64,000 nucleotides of DNA from Turnera subulata (Eukaryota > Streptophyta > Magnoliopsida > Malpighiales > Passifloraceae). The stretch is taken from the NCBI GenBank assembly GCA_028386065.3, contig JAKUCV010001958.1:1-64000 (forward strand), in the 5' to 3' direction. The translations under genes were made by a program, and so were the position numbers. A model generated the notes under the pieces. The model did not search any database and was not told the DNA's origin. It was given only the letters and a program-made list of their open reading frames with translations. This document shows positions 45,261-56,560 of the stretch, piece by piece (position 1 is the first letter of the stretch; each line of letters starts with the position of its first letter).

Positions 45261-45797
45261 TGCTCCACTTCGAGTATGGAATCACCAGCGGTGCCGGTTT
45301 CGTCGTCCGGGGAATCGTCATACTCGAAATCCGAAGTGGTGCTGGAGGCGGAGGGGCGTGAGGACCGAGTGATTGTTGTGATTGGAGAAGAAAGCCGGTG
45401 AAGAACGGTAGTGTTGGTGGCTTGTGAAGAGAAAAGAAAAAGAAAGAAGAAAAGAAGAGAATGAAGAAAACGGGGAGAAGAAAAAGGAAAAAGAAAGAAA
45501 ACGGAAAGGAGGAAAAAAATGGAATAAAAATATTTGGAAATCTTTTTCTTCTAATTAAAAATAGATTTTAGAAATTAAAAATTGGGAAAAAAACCGGCTG
45601 AAAAAAGGGGAAGCATGGGCCCCACAGACACGTGTCAGCGCCACAGCTCCCAACCGGCTGCTGGGGGTCAAAAGGACATGGTGGCCCGGTAATTCAAGAG
45701 TTGAGGGACATGAAGAGTGAAAAAAAAGGAAGAGGGACAACAAATGCGAAAACAAAAAAGTGAAGGGACAAGAAAAACTTTTTTACCGTTTTTTTGC

Positions 45798-46195
45798 AGT
45801 TTAAAGTAGTGATCAGTACTATGTCTTGCAAAATCAAGGCCGCAAAAGGAATACTCCATTGCTTAAGTCACTAAAATATACAAGAGCTAAATGCAATAGT
45901 CTATAGGTTCTATATTTAGGAAAAATCTATATTGCTAAGCTGTACATACTTTGTATAATATAATGGTTATTAGGGGAATAACCTTTTTCCTCATTTTAAA
46001 AACTTTATATTAAATATGATGTACCATGTAGACATATATTTTTTTTAACCTTAACCAAGTAGACATTTCATTTCGTACAACTTGAATACCATAGAATTTC
46101 CTAATTATTTATATATAGAGGTTCACATTTTTGCATTTAGAGTTCCTAACCTAGTAACATCATCAAAGTTTATTTGAACTTGCATAAATAACATC
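45798..46195. other. AT-rich intergenic
   Basis: Nothing recognised before the 18-bp target duplication of the next insertion. Confidence 0.5.
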
Positions 46196-46213
46196 GAAAA
46201 CCAAATCACCAAA

Positions 46214-46832
46214 AAATTTTGAACCAATTTAGGGTTTTCTCTTTTCTCTCATTCTGTTAGAGAAATACCCTAGATCTACAACTTGAGGCTGCCGCCGACT
46301 TTCTTCCGGCAGTGAGCCCCCACCAAAATTTCTTTCAACTAGCTTGTTTTTGTTTTTAGTTTCGTTAGTTTACTCCCACTTTTTGTGGGTTTTGTCTCAC
46401 TTTTTGTGAGTTGGTTTCTCTCCTTCTGGAGTTTTCTTACCTTTTTTTGTGTTTCAAATAAGACTATGGGAGTCAAAGTTCATGGAGGAAGATTCGATTT
46501 GAAGAACGATTCTCTATCTGCTACAGAAATTTACCAACAAAGGGATATTTTTTCCCCACAGGTATGTCTCAAATTTACCTGTTGGCATGGTGGTTGCTGC
46601 ACGGACCATACTGGATCTGGATCTGATGCTCGCGAGAATAGGGTCGCGAGTAGTGTGCCTTTGTAAATCCTCTAATGAAGGAGATAAATCACGTTGTGTA
46701 TTTTTATGTAGTAGATTAAGAAGAATTCTTTTGTTGGATTTTTCTTATGCTTTTGCTATATTAGACCTTCAGCTACGTAATTTCAGATCTTTAGATCTAT
46801 TTATATGAATGAAGAATGCTCTTAAAAAAAAA
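46214..46832 (+). mobile_element. 619-bp poly(A)-tailed retroposon
   Basis: Flanked by an exact 18-bp duplication gaaaaccaaatcaccaaa (46196-46213 and 46833-46850) and ending in an A-run after gaatgctctt. This is the signature of LINE-machinery insertion. The start (tttagggttttctc) looks like a plant 5' leader, and a short ATG frame (about 46465) is followed by unrelated sequence. No RT is encoded. It may be a non-autonomous LINE derivative or a processed transcript of unknown origin. Confidence 0.82.
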
Positions 46833-46850
46833 GAAAACCAAATCACCAAA

Positions 46851-47419
46851 TCTAGTACATTAATCAAACCTTACCAAACTTCTTGTTTTACTAAGCCAAT
46901 TCATGCTAATTATTATGGTTGGTGGGAAGTCTAGTCAATCGACGTCAAAAAAATTTCAGAAACCGATTCCAACCAATAAAAAAAAAAGGAAGGAAGTTGA
47001 GAAACTGAGGCATTAATTGGGAGAATAAGATAGTACTACAATAGATCAGGATCGCAGAAATGGCGAGACAATAATAAATGATGGCGGTTTCCACTTAATG
47101 TAAGCTCACCGATAATTCTTAAGTCTGTTGGCGCCAATTGCCGCCTATTAGGCAATAGAATTCCTTCAATGAAAGATTGGAAGAAACCATTTCTTTAAAA
47201 CGAGTTGTTGACATGTCGCACATAACCCTACCACGTGCCATGATAAACAAGACGTGTCCTATCTTTTTCAACTCTTTTAGTCCCTTTTTGTGACTAATTT
47301 TGTTGTAACATTAAAAACAATCGAGATTTGACAACTAATCGACGATTTAATAATTGGGGGGTAGCTGGGCGGTACTGACTTTTTATATACTCCAAGAATC
47401 TTTTTAGGTTGCGTACGCT
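46851..47419. other. AT-rich intergenic
   Basis: No gene. A segment near 47120-47240 loosely resembles 11220-11340 (gcgccgcc.../gacatgtcgca), suggesting an old shared repeat. Confidence 0.4.
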
Positions 47420-48960
47420 TACTTCTGAAATGGTATACTATACTACTACCACCAAATACCTAGAAAATGACTTGACATATATTTTCATTCTTCCTTTATT
47501 TGGTTTTACATTTGACAGATCAAGATTGGAGTATAATTATTTACAATAAGATATGATGACTGTCCTTACCATTTATCAATGTGGGGCTGATCCAAGTGAT
47601 AAACGACTTGGTTCCGTTTAAGCGAAATCATGGATTTGAGATCTCGTGTACGCAAAAAATCCCCATTCGGACAAAGCTCCAAGGATGGAAAACAAAAAAA
47701 TGATGACTGTCCTTTTGTGTTATGTGTGGATTATTTTTTTCATTTTCTTTTTTCTAAAAAAAACTGTCATAGTCATGTTCATAAAAAAGGTCGTACTCGT
47801 ACATTCTGCCTACTTTCGCCGAAATAATTTCCAAATAATTAAGAATTGATGGTAAGATAAAGAAGACCTCTAAGTCGGAAAATAGATTGTGTGCAAAGAT
47901 GAGGATGGTTTGTGAGGGGAAGGTCATGGCTACATTAATGTTTTATAAGGTTATAGAGGAAACTTGCTTTTACTAAGAAAATTATTTCCACTTCAAGAAC
48001 GATGAAATCAAGATAAATATTGGTTTTAAATATAAAATTTCAAAATTTTAATAGTTGTAATTTGTGTAACAAAATATATATAGATTAATTTAAATATAAT
48101 AGGATCATAAATAATTACCAATTGGGTTGGCAGGTTAATCCTTGACCTGACTTGTTTATTTTAGTACCTTGTGAATCAACTGATTTAACTAAAGGGTTGA
48201 AAATCTATGATATATAATTGTTAATTTTGTGTTGGATTTGGTCTAAATTTCGTACAACTTGCTTCCACAATGGTACACTATACTTTTTTTTTTGTCCAAA
48301 CACCTAAAAATGACTGGACATATAATCTTTTCTCTTTTTTTTTGTTTCAAGGTTGAAAAATCAAGATAGGAGTACAATTATTTACGAAGTGGCAATTTTA
48401 TGAATAAGATAATGACTGTCCTTTTGTGTTATGGGGAATTATTTTTTTGTTCTTGTTACACAGAAGAGTCAGCCGCAAAAGCCTAGCTACGATTTGGAAA
48501 ATAAATTAAGAAATCACATATAAGTTCGACAAACGTCACCGATCTCAAAAAAAAAAAAAAAAGTTCGATAAACGTCACTCTTATCAAACTGTCATAGTCA
48601 TGTTCATAGAAAAAGTCGTACATGCTGCCTACTTTCGCCAATATGAATTCGAAATAATTGAGAATTGGTTCTGTATGATATCACATAGAAGACCCCCAAG
48701 TCGGAATTAGATTGTGTGCATAGATGAGAATGGTTTGTGAGGGGAAGGTCATGGTTACACATTAATTTGTTATGCAAACACCTAATGAACTCTTTTCTCT
48801 GTTTCTTATAGGTTAAAAAGAAAGTTGCTTTTACTTAAAAAAAAATATATATTTTCACTTCGGAAACGATGTAATCAAGATAAATATTTTTTAAAATATA
48901 AAATTCTATCAAATTTCAAAATGTTAATAGTATGTAATTTGTGTAACATAAACAACACTT
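47420..48960 (+). repeat. Diverged tandem segmental duplication (about 0.8 kb period)
   Basis: Copy 1 is about 47420-48075 and copy 2 about 48250-48960. Shared blocks include gtcatagtcatgttcat (47766/48592), tgcctactttcgcc, and the segment around gtttgtgaggggaaggtcatgg (47909/48734). No coding content was recognised in either copy. Confidence 0.85.
47568..47699 (+). mobile_element. tRNA-type SINE insertion
   Basis: A 132-bp insertion flanked by the 15-bp duplication atgatgactgtcctt (47553-47567 and 47700-47714), ending A-rich. It contains a B-box-like ggatttgagatctc. The second copy of the tandem duplication has the uninterrupted target, which confirms it as an insertion. Confidence 0.75.
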
Positions 48961-49855
48961 GTTCTTCCTGCCTAAATGTTATCCCTTCCATTACCATAAT
49001 TGTGATTGCTATCTTTATTTCATGAATTTCAGCTTCTTCAACGGGCTAGTAAGGCTTATAAGTCCGGTGATTGCATCCTGGAGAGTCGAAACAGGTTTTT
49101 TTTTTTGGTAATGTTTTTTTTTGGGTAATAGTGGAAACAGGTTTTTCACGTATTGCAACTTGCAAGTATAATATACATGATCATTACAGAAAATGACTGA
49201 TCCACCATCCATGAATATTTCTCAATTAATCTTCATATTTCCTATATTTCTCATCAAAACATTTTAAGATACTGTAACTCACTTCTACATTTTCAAGTGG
49301 GAACTAATAGGTCATACAAGAGGAAGATAGCAGCTTTATGAGAACCAACTTGTTGTTTGGCATTTTGTTTATCAGTCAAACTGCTTCAACAAACTTGGGC
49401 TATCAATCAATTTTTCGTGGCGTTAGTAAACATACAAAAATTTAAATACGATGAAATAGTAAGAAATTGAACAAGTCCTCAAAAGCTAGAGGCCATATCC
49501 CAGGCCAGCTTTTCCCCTGTTGAGGTCATTTTTAATGATTTTCTTTTTGCGCATAGAGGTCATGATACCATCATGTCTATTATTTTTTTAAATACTAGCA
49601 TAATGTCTAGGTTTATCCTGGTGAAGATAAAAAATTGGTTGCGAGTGTTCTTTTGGTCCAAACTCCAAACCGTATTACTATGGTACTCCAACATCAGTGA
49701 AAGATTGGTGGTAGAAATCCGACTTGCTATGTCTTCCGAGTCCATTTTTGTTCGAATCAGATCCAATGGTACAATTCGCTCTTCTTTTCGTTTTCTTTAA
49801 CTATTTATTTATTTGTTGTGATTGAAGTCGGTTATATAATCTGAGTTGATTGTGA
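48961..49855. other. AT-rich intergenic
   Basis: No gene, RNA or element recognised. Confidence 0.5.
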
Positions 49856-49863
49856 ATTTGCCC

Positions 49864-50853
49864 TAGGGGTGAACAAAAAATCTGTACGGTATATATATCG
49901 TACCAATTTCGTGATCGGTATGACCTTCCGAACACACTTTATTCCGACCAATATCGTGCCAATTTTTACAAGGTACCGATCGGTATGATATCGACACATC
50001 CCGACGTCGGTTCGGCCGGTAAACATACCGACCGATAGTACAAATTCTTCTTCTTCCTTTCAGAAAATAAAGAGAAGAATTCTAAAAAAAGACGACGAAG
50101 GGAAGAAGTTGACACCCAAGCATACTGATCACTTTCTTCAACAATGGATTGTTAAAAAAAATCTAAAAAACCAATCATCATTAACACACCGGAAAAAATT
50201 AACAATATATTCAAAGAGTCAAATCAAAACAATAAATTTCTATGTAATTTTCAGATCTGCTCCCTCATCTTCGCCGAGACCTGCTCCCATAAAATCAAAA
50301 TCACTCCCCCTGCAAAGCACAACAACACAAAAATCCGCAATTGTAGTTATGGAGAAGAATTGGAGGGCGCGGCTATGATGGCACTTGCAGACGAGGGTGA
50401 GGATGCGGTTGAGGTTCCTAGTGATGTCGGTTATCAGAGAAGATGCGGCGAAGAGGGGCGTCGTAGAGCGGAGCATATGAGAGAGGTTGCGCTTGTAGCG
50501 GCTTTGAGCTTTTATCCTTTTCATGAACTTGTGACTGCAAGTTGAGTTAGTGAGGTAGAGTTTAAGGTTTGGGTATACATATGTCGTTGGGTTGGTTTTT
50601 AGGAAAAGGTAAGGTTGGGTTGGGTTGGATTAGGTATAATAGGTTGGGTTGGGTATAACATGTTGTCTTTGGCATGTCGGTATCGGCTTGTACCGAAAAC
50701 CGACAGGTATAACCCTCTTTGAACTGACCAATTATCATCCATCAAAACGGTACGGTATGGGTTGAGGGGATGGTTCTAAAAATCTTCATATTTTGAACCG
50801 ATATTTTCGGTATCAGCTCGTTTGGCTCGGTACGGTAATTCTGCTCACCTCTA
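49864..50853. mobile_element. Non-autonomous hAT-type element (990 bp)
   Basis: Ends TAGGGGTGAAC and (reverse complement) TAGAGGTGAGC form short terminal inverted repeats. The 8-bp flanks atttgccc (49856-49863) and aattgccc (50854-50861) differ at one base. Subterminal DNA is full of ggta/tacc words such as tacggta and cggtatcgg in both orientations, typical of hAT binding sites. No transposase is visible. Confidence 0.78.
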
Positions 50854-50861
50854 AATTGCCC

Positions 50862-51382
50862 CCTATTTTTTTGCCTGTGTGAAGACAAAAATTATGTAAG
50901 GAACAGTTTTTTTTTATATGAAATGTGTGATTATATTAAATTATAGAAAAAATTCACAAGTTACAGCATCAGCCAACAAAAAGAATCATATAGAAATTAG
51001 GAAGGATATCTAAAACTCTCAATTGTGATAAAAGCTGAACGTCCACTCCCGGACTAACAAAGAACATACTCATTGAGGTTAACGGGCCAAGTAGCAGGTG
51101 TTTCTTCAGAGTTGGAAAATTCAGACATTAACTTGTGGTTAAATCCCAAATACGGACAACATTATCAAATAGATTTTCTGGATACGATACGATTATTAAT
51201 CAAACGGATTATGTTTGGATTGGAAGACAATGCCGGTTTAATGTTCAACCTACCTACACAGATACAAAATCTGAATAATATTTTTTGAATCTTGAAATTA
51301 TAATTAGTTTATCCGGTTGATAATGTTACACTGACACTTCATTCATTTTTTTAAAAATTAAAAAATATTAGCGATTGAGGCA
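50862..51382. other. AT-rich intergenic
   Basis: Nothing recognised. Confidence 0.5.
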
Positions 51383-51387
51383 GCAAT

Positions 51388-51730
51388 TGTGACGGAATCC
51401 CACATCGGAAAGGAAGGGGAAGGTCTTGGGCCATATATACAGGGGTGCTGCACACCCCACTAGGTTGACCTTTTGGGGAGAGGGTAATGACCCCGTGACA
51501 AGTGGTAGCGGAGCCGACCCGACCCAACTCCGATGTCACGCCAAGCGCTCCGTGGGGACGGAGTAGGCAGGGTGCCCGGTCGACGACGGGGGCGTCGTCG
51601 GATTCGGTGGGGGAGAATGTGACGGAATCCCACATCGGAAAGGAAGGGGAAGGTCTTGGGCCATATATACAGGGGTGCTGCACACCCCACTAGGTTGACC
51701 TTTTGGGGAGAGGGTAATGACCCCGTGACA
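51388..51730 (+). mobile_element. TRIM: 343-bp miniature LTR retrotransposon
   Basis: LTRs of 113 bp (51388-51500 and 51618-51730) start TGTGACGG, end CCGTGACA and are identical by eye. The 5-bp target duplication gcaat is at 51383-51387 and 51731-51735. Directly after the first LTR, agtggtagcggagcc resembles the initiator-Met primer site (TGGTATCAGAGCC). A purine tract ggtgggggagaa (51606-51617) precedes the second LTR. The 117-bp interior has no ORF. This is a textbook terminal-repeat retrotransposon in miniature. Identical LTRs imply recent insertion. Confidence 0.95.
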
Positions 51731-51735
51731 GCAAT

Positions 51736-52048
51736 CTTCCAAAGGTGATAAGGTAAAAAGAATATTTCAAAGGTGACACTGTGACGCACAAACCAGTGTA
51801 CCCACTGGTCGATCGTGATTTAAAATTTGCATTCATTTATGATAACACCAATCTAGTATAAATAACATTTAGATCTCTATCAACTAAATTCTCTCTTTCT
51901 CAAAGGGAGCCAACATTATACCTCCAGCACAACAACCAACTACTACTCGATTGGTACTTGCAACTAAAATTTGGATTATGTTAACATCAATCATATCCTT
52001 CCCTACATTTTGTGAATTTTTAGAAACTACACAAAATTATAAAAAAGT
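51736..52048. other. Intergenic
   Basis: Nothing recognised. Confidence 0.5.
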
Positions 52049-52062
52049 AATACTAACCCCTC

Positions 52063-53783
52063 CAAAGGCTGTTGCACAGAGCATTCCACATATGTGATGA
52101 GCAGTTTTTTACTCTCAGAAGATATCTGTGAGGAGATGGAGGGTGGTATGAGACGTTTCTGGTGGGGCATGGAGGACGGACAACGGCGGGGCTGCTGGAT
52201 TGCATGGAATAAGATGTGCTTAGAGAAACTGTTTGGTGGGAGGGGCTTCCGAAAGTTGACTCTCTTCAATCAAGCTATGTTAGCTAAGCAAGCATGGCGC
52301 CTCTTCCAATCGCCACAATCATTACTTGGTCAAGTGTTAAAAGCAAAATACTTCCCTCATTCTGATTTCTCGTAGGCGACCTTAGGTTCGTATCCGAGTT
52401 ACTCATGGAGGGGTATTCTCGCTGGCCGTGAGGTACTACAACAAGGAGGCAAATGGGTGATTGGTGATGGGGAGGTGGTGAACATAGCTTCGGACAATTG
52501 GGTGAGCTACTCTGTGGGGGGGTGTTCAATGGTCTACTGCTCATTTGGACCCGACCTTGAAGGTCAGTTTGCTGATTGATAGGGACAGACGAGAATGGAA
52601 GCACACATGTGTCCAAGATATGTTCCCGCCAGAGATTGCCACACGAATTCTGGGGATCCATTTGAGCTACTATCGTCCACAAGATAGGCTCACTTGGCCC
52701 CACTCGAAGAATGGAGCATACACGATACGCAGTGGGTACCATTTCTTGGCTGATAAACTTAATCAGCTACCTCCGGACCCTGTTGATGCACGTCATAGTC
52801 GTTGGTGGAGAAATATGTGGTCGCTTTCCCTCCCGCCTAAGGTTCGTGACTTTGTCTAGCGTGTGGCCCATAACAGTATCCCAACAAAAGTTTTTCTTGC
52901 AGCGAGGGGTATTGTGGATCAGAGCTTGCCCTCTTTGCCAATCTGGGGTTGAAACCATTGACCATTACCTAAGGTTGTGCAGTTGGTGTCGCGAAGTATG
53001 GGCGTTAGCAGGATGCGGGAATCAAATAGCAGTTGTCCCTGATTGTTCGATGTTGGAGTTCCTGATTCAGTATGAAGAGAAGTTCCAGGAGGAAAAGCTG
53101 GACCAATTCTGCATGGCTCTTTGGGGCATCTGGTCAGCTCGCAATAATCTTCTCTTTCAACAACAAGCACCAGATCCCCGTCAAGTTTGTTACTCCTCGG
53201 CAAACTTGCTATGTGATTACTAGAAGGCTATCCAGAAGATGGCACCCATCACTCCGGCGGTTATTAGACAACCCTCGACACGTTGGTCGAAACCGATGCC
53301 TGGTTGGGTGAAAATTAACACGGATGCTGCTATGAAGGACAACAAGGCAAGTTTGGGCTTGGTCGCTCGTGATGCCGCGGGAAAGGTGCTTTTCTCGGGC
53401 GTGAAGGTTGTCCAGGGTGTCCAGGAGGCAAAAGTGGCCGAGGCGTACAGTGTTCTGCTGGCGATTTGTATTGCCAAAGATTGCCAGGTCTCCCAACTTA
53501 TCATTGAAACGGATTGTCTACTGCTAAGTAATGACATAGACCGTGATTCTCTCCCTCATGATGCTAGTCGTTTTATTGTCTTTGATATTCTGCAGGAGCT
53601 GTCAAATTTCACTTCTTTCAAATGCTTGCATGTGAAGCGGGAGTGTAATTTGGTTGCCCATGCACTTAGTCAATTAGCAGCCATTCATATATTTGGCACG
53701 ACTTAGTGCCTGATTTGGTCCTATCCCTTGTACTTGATGATCAGTAAATGAATGGAAACATCTTGGGTTTCAAAAAGAAAAAA
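52063..53783 (+). mobile_element. 5'-truncated L1-type LINE
   Basis: Flanked by a 14-bp duplication aatactaacccctc (52049-52062 and 53784-53797), with an A-rich tail. It encodes the C-terminal third of ORF2 in broken frames. First is the post-RT region (RRFWWG, WIAWNKMC, GGRGFR and NQAMLAKQAWRL). Next comes a zinc-binding CPLC...DHYLRLC domain (about 52925-52980). Last is a well-kept RNase H domain (53239-53706) with KINTDAA, EAYS and IETDCLL. In-frame stop TAG at 52374 and further shifts. Its RNase H distinguishes it from the LINE at 35-40 kb. Confidence 0.9.
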
Positions 53784-53797
53784 AATACTAACCCCTC

Positions 53798-54418
53798 TAA
53801 TACCCCTGCCAAATTGCAAAGTCATACCGATAAGGACGATGTCGGAGCAATGTGCCTAAAATATTATTAATTGTAATTAGTATAGGGAAATCATTTTTAT
53901 ATTTGACTTAAAAAGATGGGGGGTCGGGGGCGAAGGTAGAAGAAGAAATACACCAAAATCAAGTAAATAAAACATAACAAACAGCAGAAAGCCGACAGGA
54001 CAAATAAGCCCTGGAGAAGCTAGTTCATTTAGGATCATCACATCTATTTGCCCAAAAGCCCAATTGTTTCTAGAGCGGGCTGTAGCCTCTTACACAAGGC
54101 CCATGTTCTCTGTAATGGAGAATCTCCCGAACCAATCTACTCAAAGTACCCCCAAAAGAAGCCTTTAAGCCTGAAAATAGGCCCGGCTCACAAAAATTGT
54201 CTTATAGGATGTCCACCTATATAATATATTACATAGTATATACTAGGAAGATTAGAGGCTAGAGAAGACCCAATCCAATTTCAACCGGCAATGTGGCACA
54301 TTCTCCACTTCAAATCTCATCCACCAGTAAAAATTCCTGTAATGGCTGCACATCAAGAAAAAAATGCCAAGCCATTTCCTCCTCCCTCAGTTGCTCAAAA
54401 AACCCAAGAAAACAAGAG
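53798..54418. other. Promoter/5' region of the acyltransferase gene
   Basis: AT-rich, with a possible TATA context near 54215-54245 (acctatataatatattac). An in-frame ATG at 54293 would add 42 residues before the chosen start; these do not look like a signal peptide. Confidence 0.5.
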
Positions 54419-56560
54419 ATGAACCCACCGGCATTCAAACTGGCAATGGTACTATCTATGGCCATGATGCTGCACACTTATCATGCAACCTCTAATAACC
54501 TCCAACTCCACCCGTTGATCCTAGTACCTGGAAATGGCGGGAACCAACTAGAAGCAAGGGTGACCAGTAAGTACAAGCCCTGTAGCCTGGTGTGTCGTTT
54601 GTATCCAATCTTGAAGCAACAAGGAGGATGGTTCAGGTTGTGGTTTGACCCAAGTGTGCTACTGGCACCATTCACCCAGTGCTTTGCAGAGCGGATGATG
54701 CTTTACTATGATGAAGAACTGGATGATTACCGGAATGCCCCGGGAGTTGACACCAGAGTCCCTCATTTTGGCTCCACGCAGTCCCTTCTTTGCCTGGACC
54801 CTCATCTCAAGTAAGTGTCTTTTGCTTTTCTCTGTTTGTTTATATTCTTTGTTGTGGCTAGTGGAATTGGCAGGGTGTATACTCTAACTGTCTCATGTTT
54901 GGTTTCTGTATTTTAAGTGAAGTCGTTGAATATCATGATCTCTGAATTGGTAGCTAATGACTTGGAGGAGGAGTTTACTAGTGGTGAACATTTTTTTGCT
55001 GTTTCAGTGTGTGAGAATTAATTGCTTTAGTAAGACCTTAACATAATCAGGAGCCAGTTTGCTGAAAATAGGATTTTGCCTAGATATTGTTGTTGTTGTA
55101 CTGCAGGGACTGTGGATATAAGTGCTGGACTTGTTTTCTTACTTGCAATAATACGACAGCAACACTGATTGAGTTTCTACTATCAAATTTAAATCTACTT
55201 CAAAGCTTGTAACTTGTTTTTTTCTTTTGTTGCAATGTCATTTCTTTTCTATTCAAAATATTCGTGTTCGACAGGTAACTGATTCTGCTGACTGGAAATT
55301 TAAAGAATTTTTTGGATGCTAAATGAGTTTGAAAATGATACCGATATCGAATTGGAATGTAGAAATATAGTAAAAGACCATTGTGCAATAAAACAACTAA
55401 AACTGTCAAATTTAATTAAAAGAATGCCCACATAATCTTCTACATGTAGTAAAAGACTATACTACTAGTGGAAGTTCTCACTTTCAGATCAAAAGATTTA
55501 TTGAGTTTAAACCTGAAATCCCAATTTGTCTTCTCTTATATATGCCACTTGGTATTAAAACTAGTTCAGTTCTCAGGCCTTGGATCTTGAATTCTTTCTT
55601 GATGACAACCTTTTATCTACTCTACATAATTTGCTGATTGACAACTCTGAAACATACAGGGATGCCACAACATACATGGCACCACTAGTTGAATCTTTGG
55701 AGAAAGTTGGCTATGTGAATGGCGAAACACTCTTTGGAGCTCCATATGATTTTAGATATGGTTTAGCTGCAGAAGGTCACCCCTCCTCTGTTGGTTCCAA
55801 GTTCTTGAAAGACCTAAAAGATCTGATAGAAAAAGCAAGCGCTAGGAATGGAGGGAAGCCAGTGATTATACTTTCTCACAGCTTAGGTGGTATGTTTGTT
55901 CTCCAACTTCTCAACCGAAACTCCATATCCTGGCGTCAAAAATTTATCAAACACTTTGTTGCACTTGCTACCCCATGGGGAGGAACTGTGACACAGATGA
56001 TCACATTTGCTTCTGGAAATACATTAGGGGTACCTCTTGTTGATCCATTGTTGGTAAGAGGGGAGCAAAGAACTTCAGAGAGCAACTCATGGCTTTTGCC
56101 TAATCCAAAAGTATTTGGTGGGAAACAGCTTGTTACTACCCCAAATGCTAATTACTCGGCAAATGATATTGCTCAATTTCTTAATGACATTGGATTCCCA
56201 CAAGGAGTTGGTCCTTATAAGTCTCGCATTTTGCCTCTAATGGAACAGTTAACTGCTCCCGGAGTTCCGGTGACATGTATAATTGGCAGTGGTATCAAGA
56301 CTGCAGAGACCTTGTTCTATGGGAGAGGTGGGTTTGATGAGCAGCCGGATATTGACTATGGGGATGGAGATGGGACTGTGAACATGGCAAGCTTGTTAGC
56401 ACTCGAGTCATTGTGGGCTCATGAGAGAAACCAATCCCTCAAAGTAATTAAGATTAGTGAAGTTTCTCATACATCAATACTCCAAAAAGATGCAGCACTT
56501 GTTGAAATTGTAGGAGAAATTTCTAGCATTAATTCTCATGTTATCAGCCAAGTTGTATAG
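54419..56560 (+). CDS. LCAT1: Lecithin:cholesterol acyltransferase-like 1 (LCAT1-like)
   Basis: Two exons, 54419-54810 and 55660-56560, with a GT-AG intron; 430 aa. The protein belongs to the LCAT/PDAT alpha/beta-hydrolase family and resembles Arabidopsis LCAT1 (At1g27480) along its whole length. It has a hydrophobic N-terminus (residues 5-24, likely signal peptide or anchor), then PLILVPGNGGNQLEA (32-46), the WFRLWFD region, and FGAPYDFRYGL. The nucleophile elbow is SHSLGG (Ser205), with Asp in YGDGDGTVN (Asp368) and His in VSHTSIL (His401) completing the triad. Family members transfer or hydrolyse acyl groups of phospholipids or sterols; the acceptor here is unknown. The start at 54419 is preferred over 54293 because it puts the signal segment first. 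All catalytic residues are present and no lesion is seen. Confidence 0.93.

Larger units (their letters stand above)
43601..45789. mobile_element. Pack-MULE carrying PPR and EXO70 fragments
   Basis: About 190-bp terminal inverted repeats (43601-43790 and about 45600-45789) share acggtaaaaaagttttt ends and the block agctgtggcgctgacacgtg. Possible 8-bp target duplications gtttttgc (43593-43600) and ttttttgc (45790-45797) differ at one base. There is no transposase. The interior holds fragments of at least two unrelated host genes on the minus strand plus unidentified GC-rich DNA. This is the structure of a Pack-MULE. Confidence 0.88.

Noticed and set aside
51351..51789. Frames of about 110 codons across the TRIM
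   Set aside because: They cross LTRs and interior of a non-coding miniature element and repeat because the LTR repeats.
54293..54418. Upstream ATG of the acyltransferase as the true start
   Set aside because: It would put 42 polar residues before the signal-like segment; relatives start close to the hydrophobic stretch.
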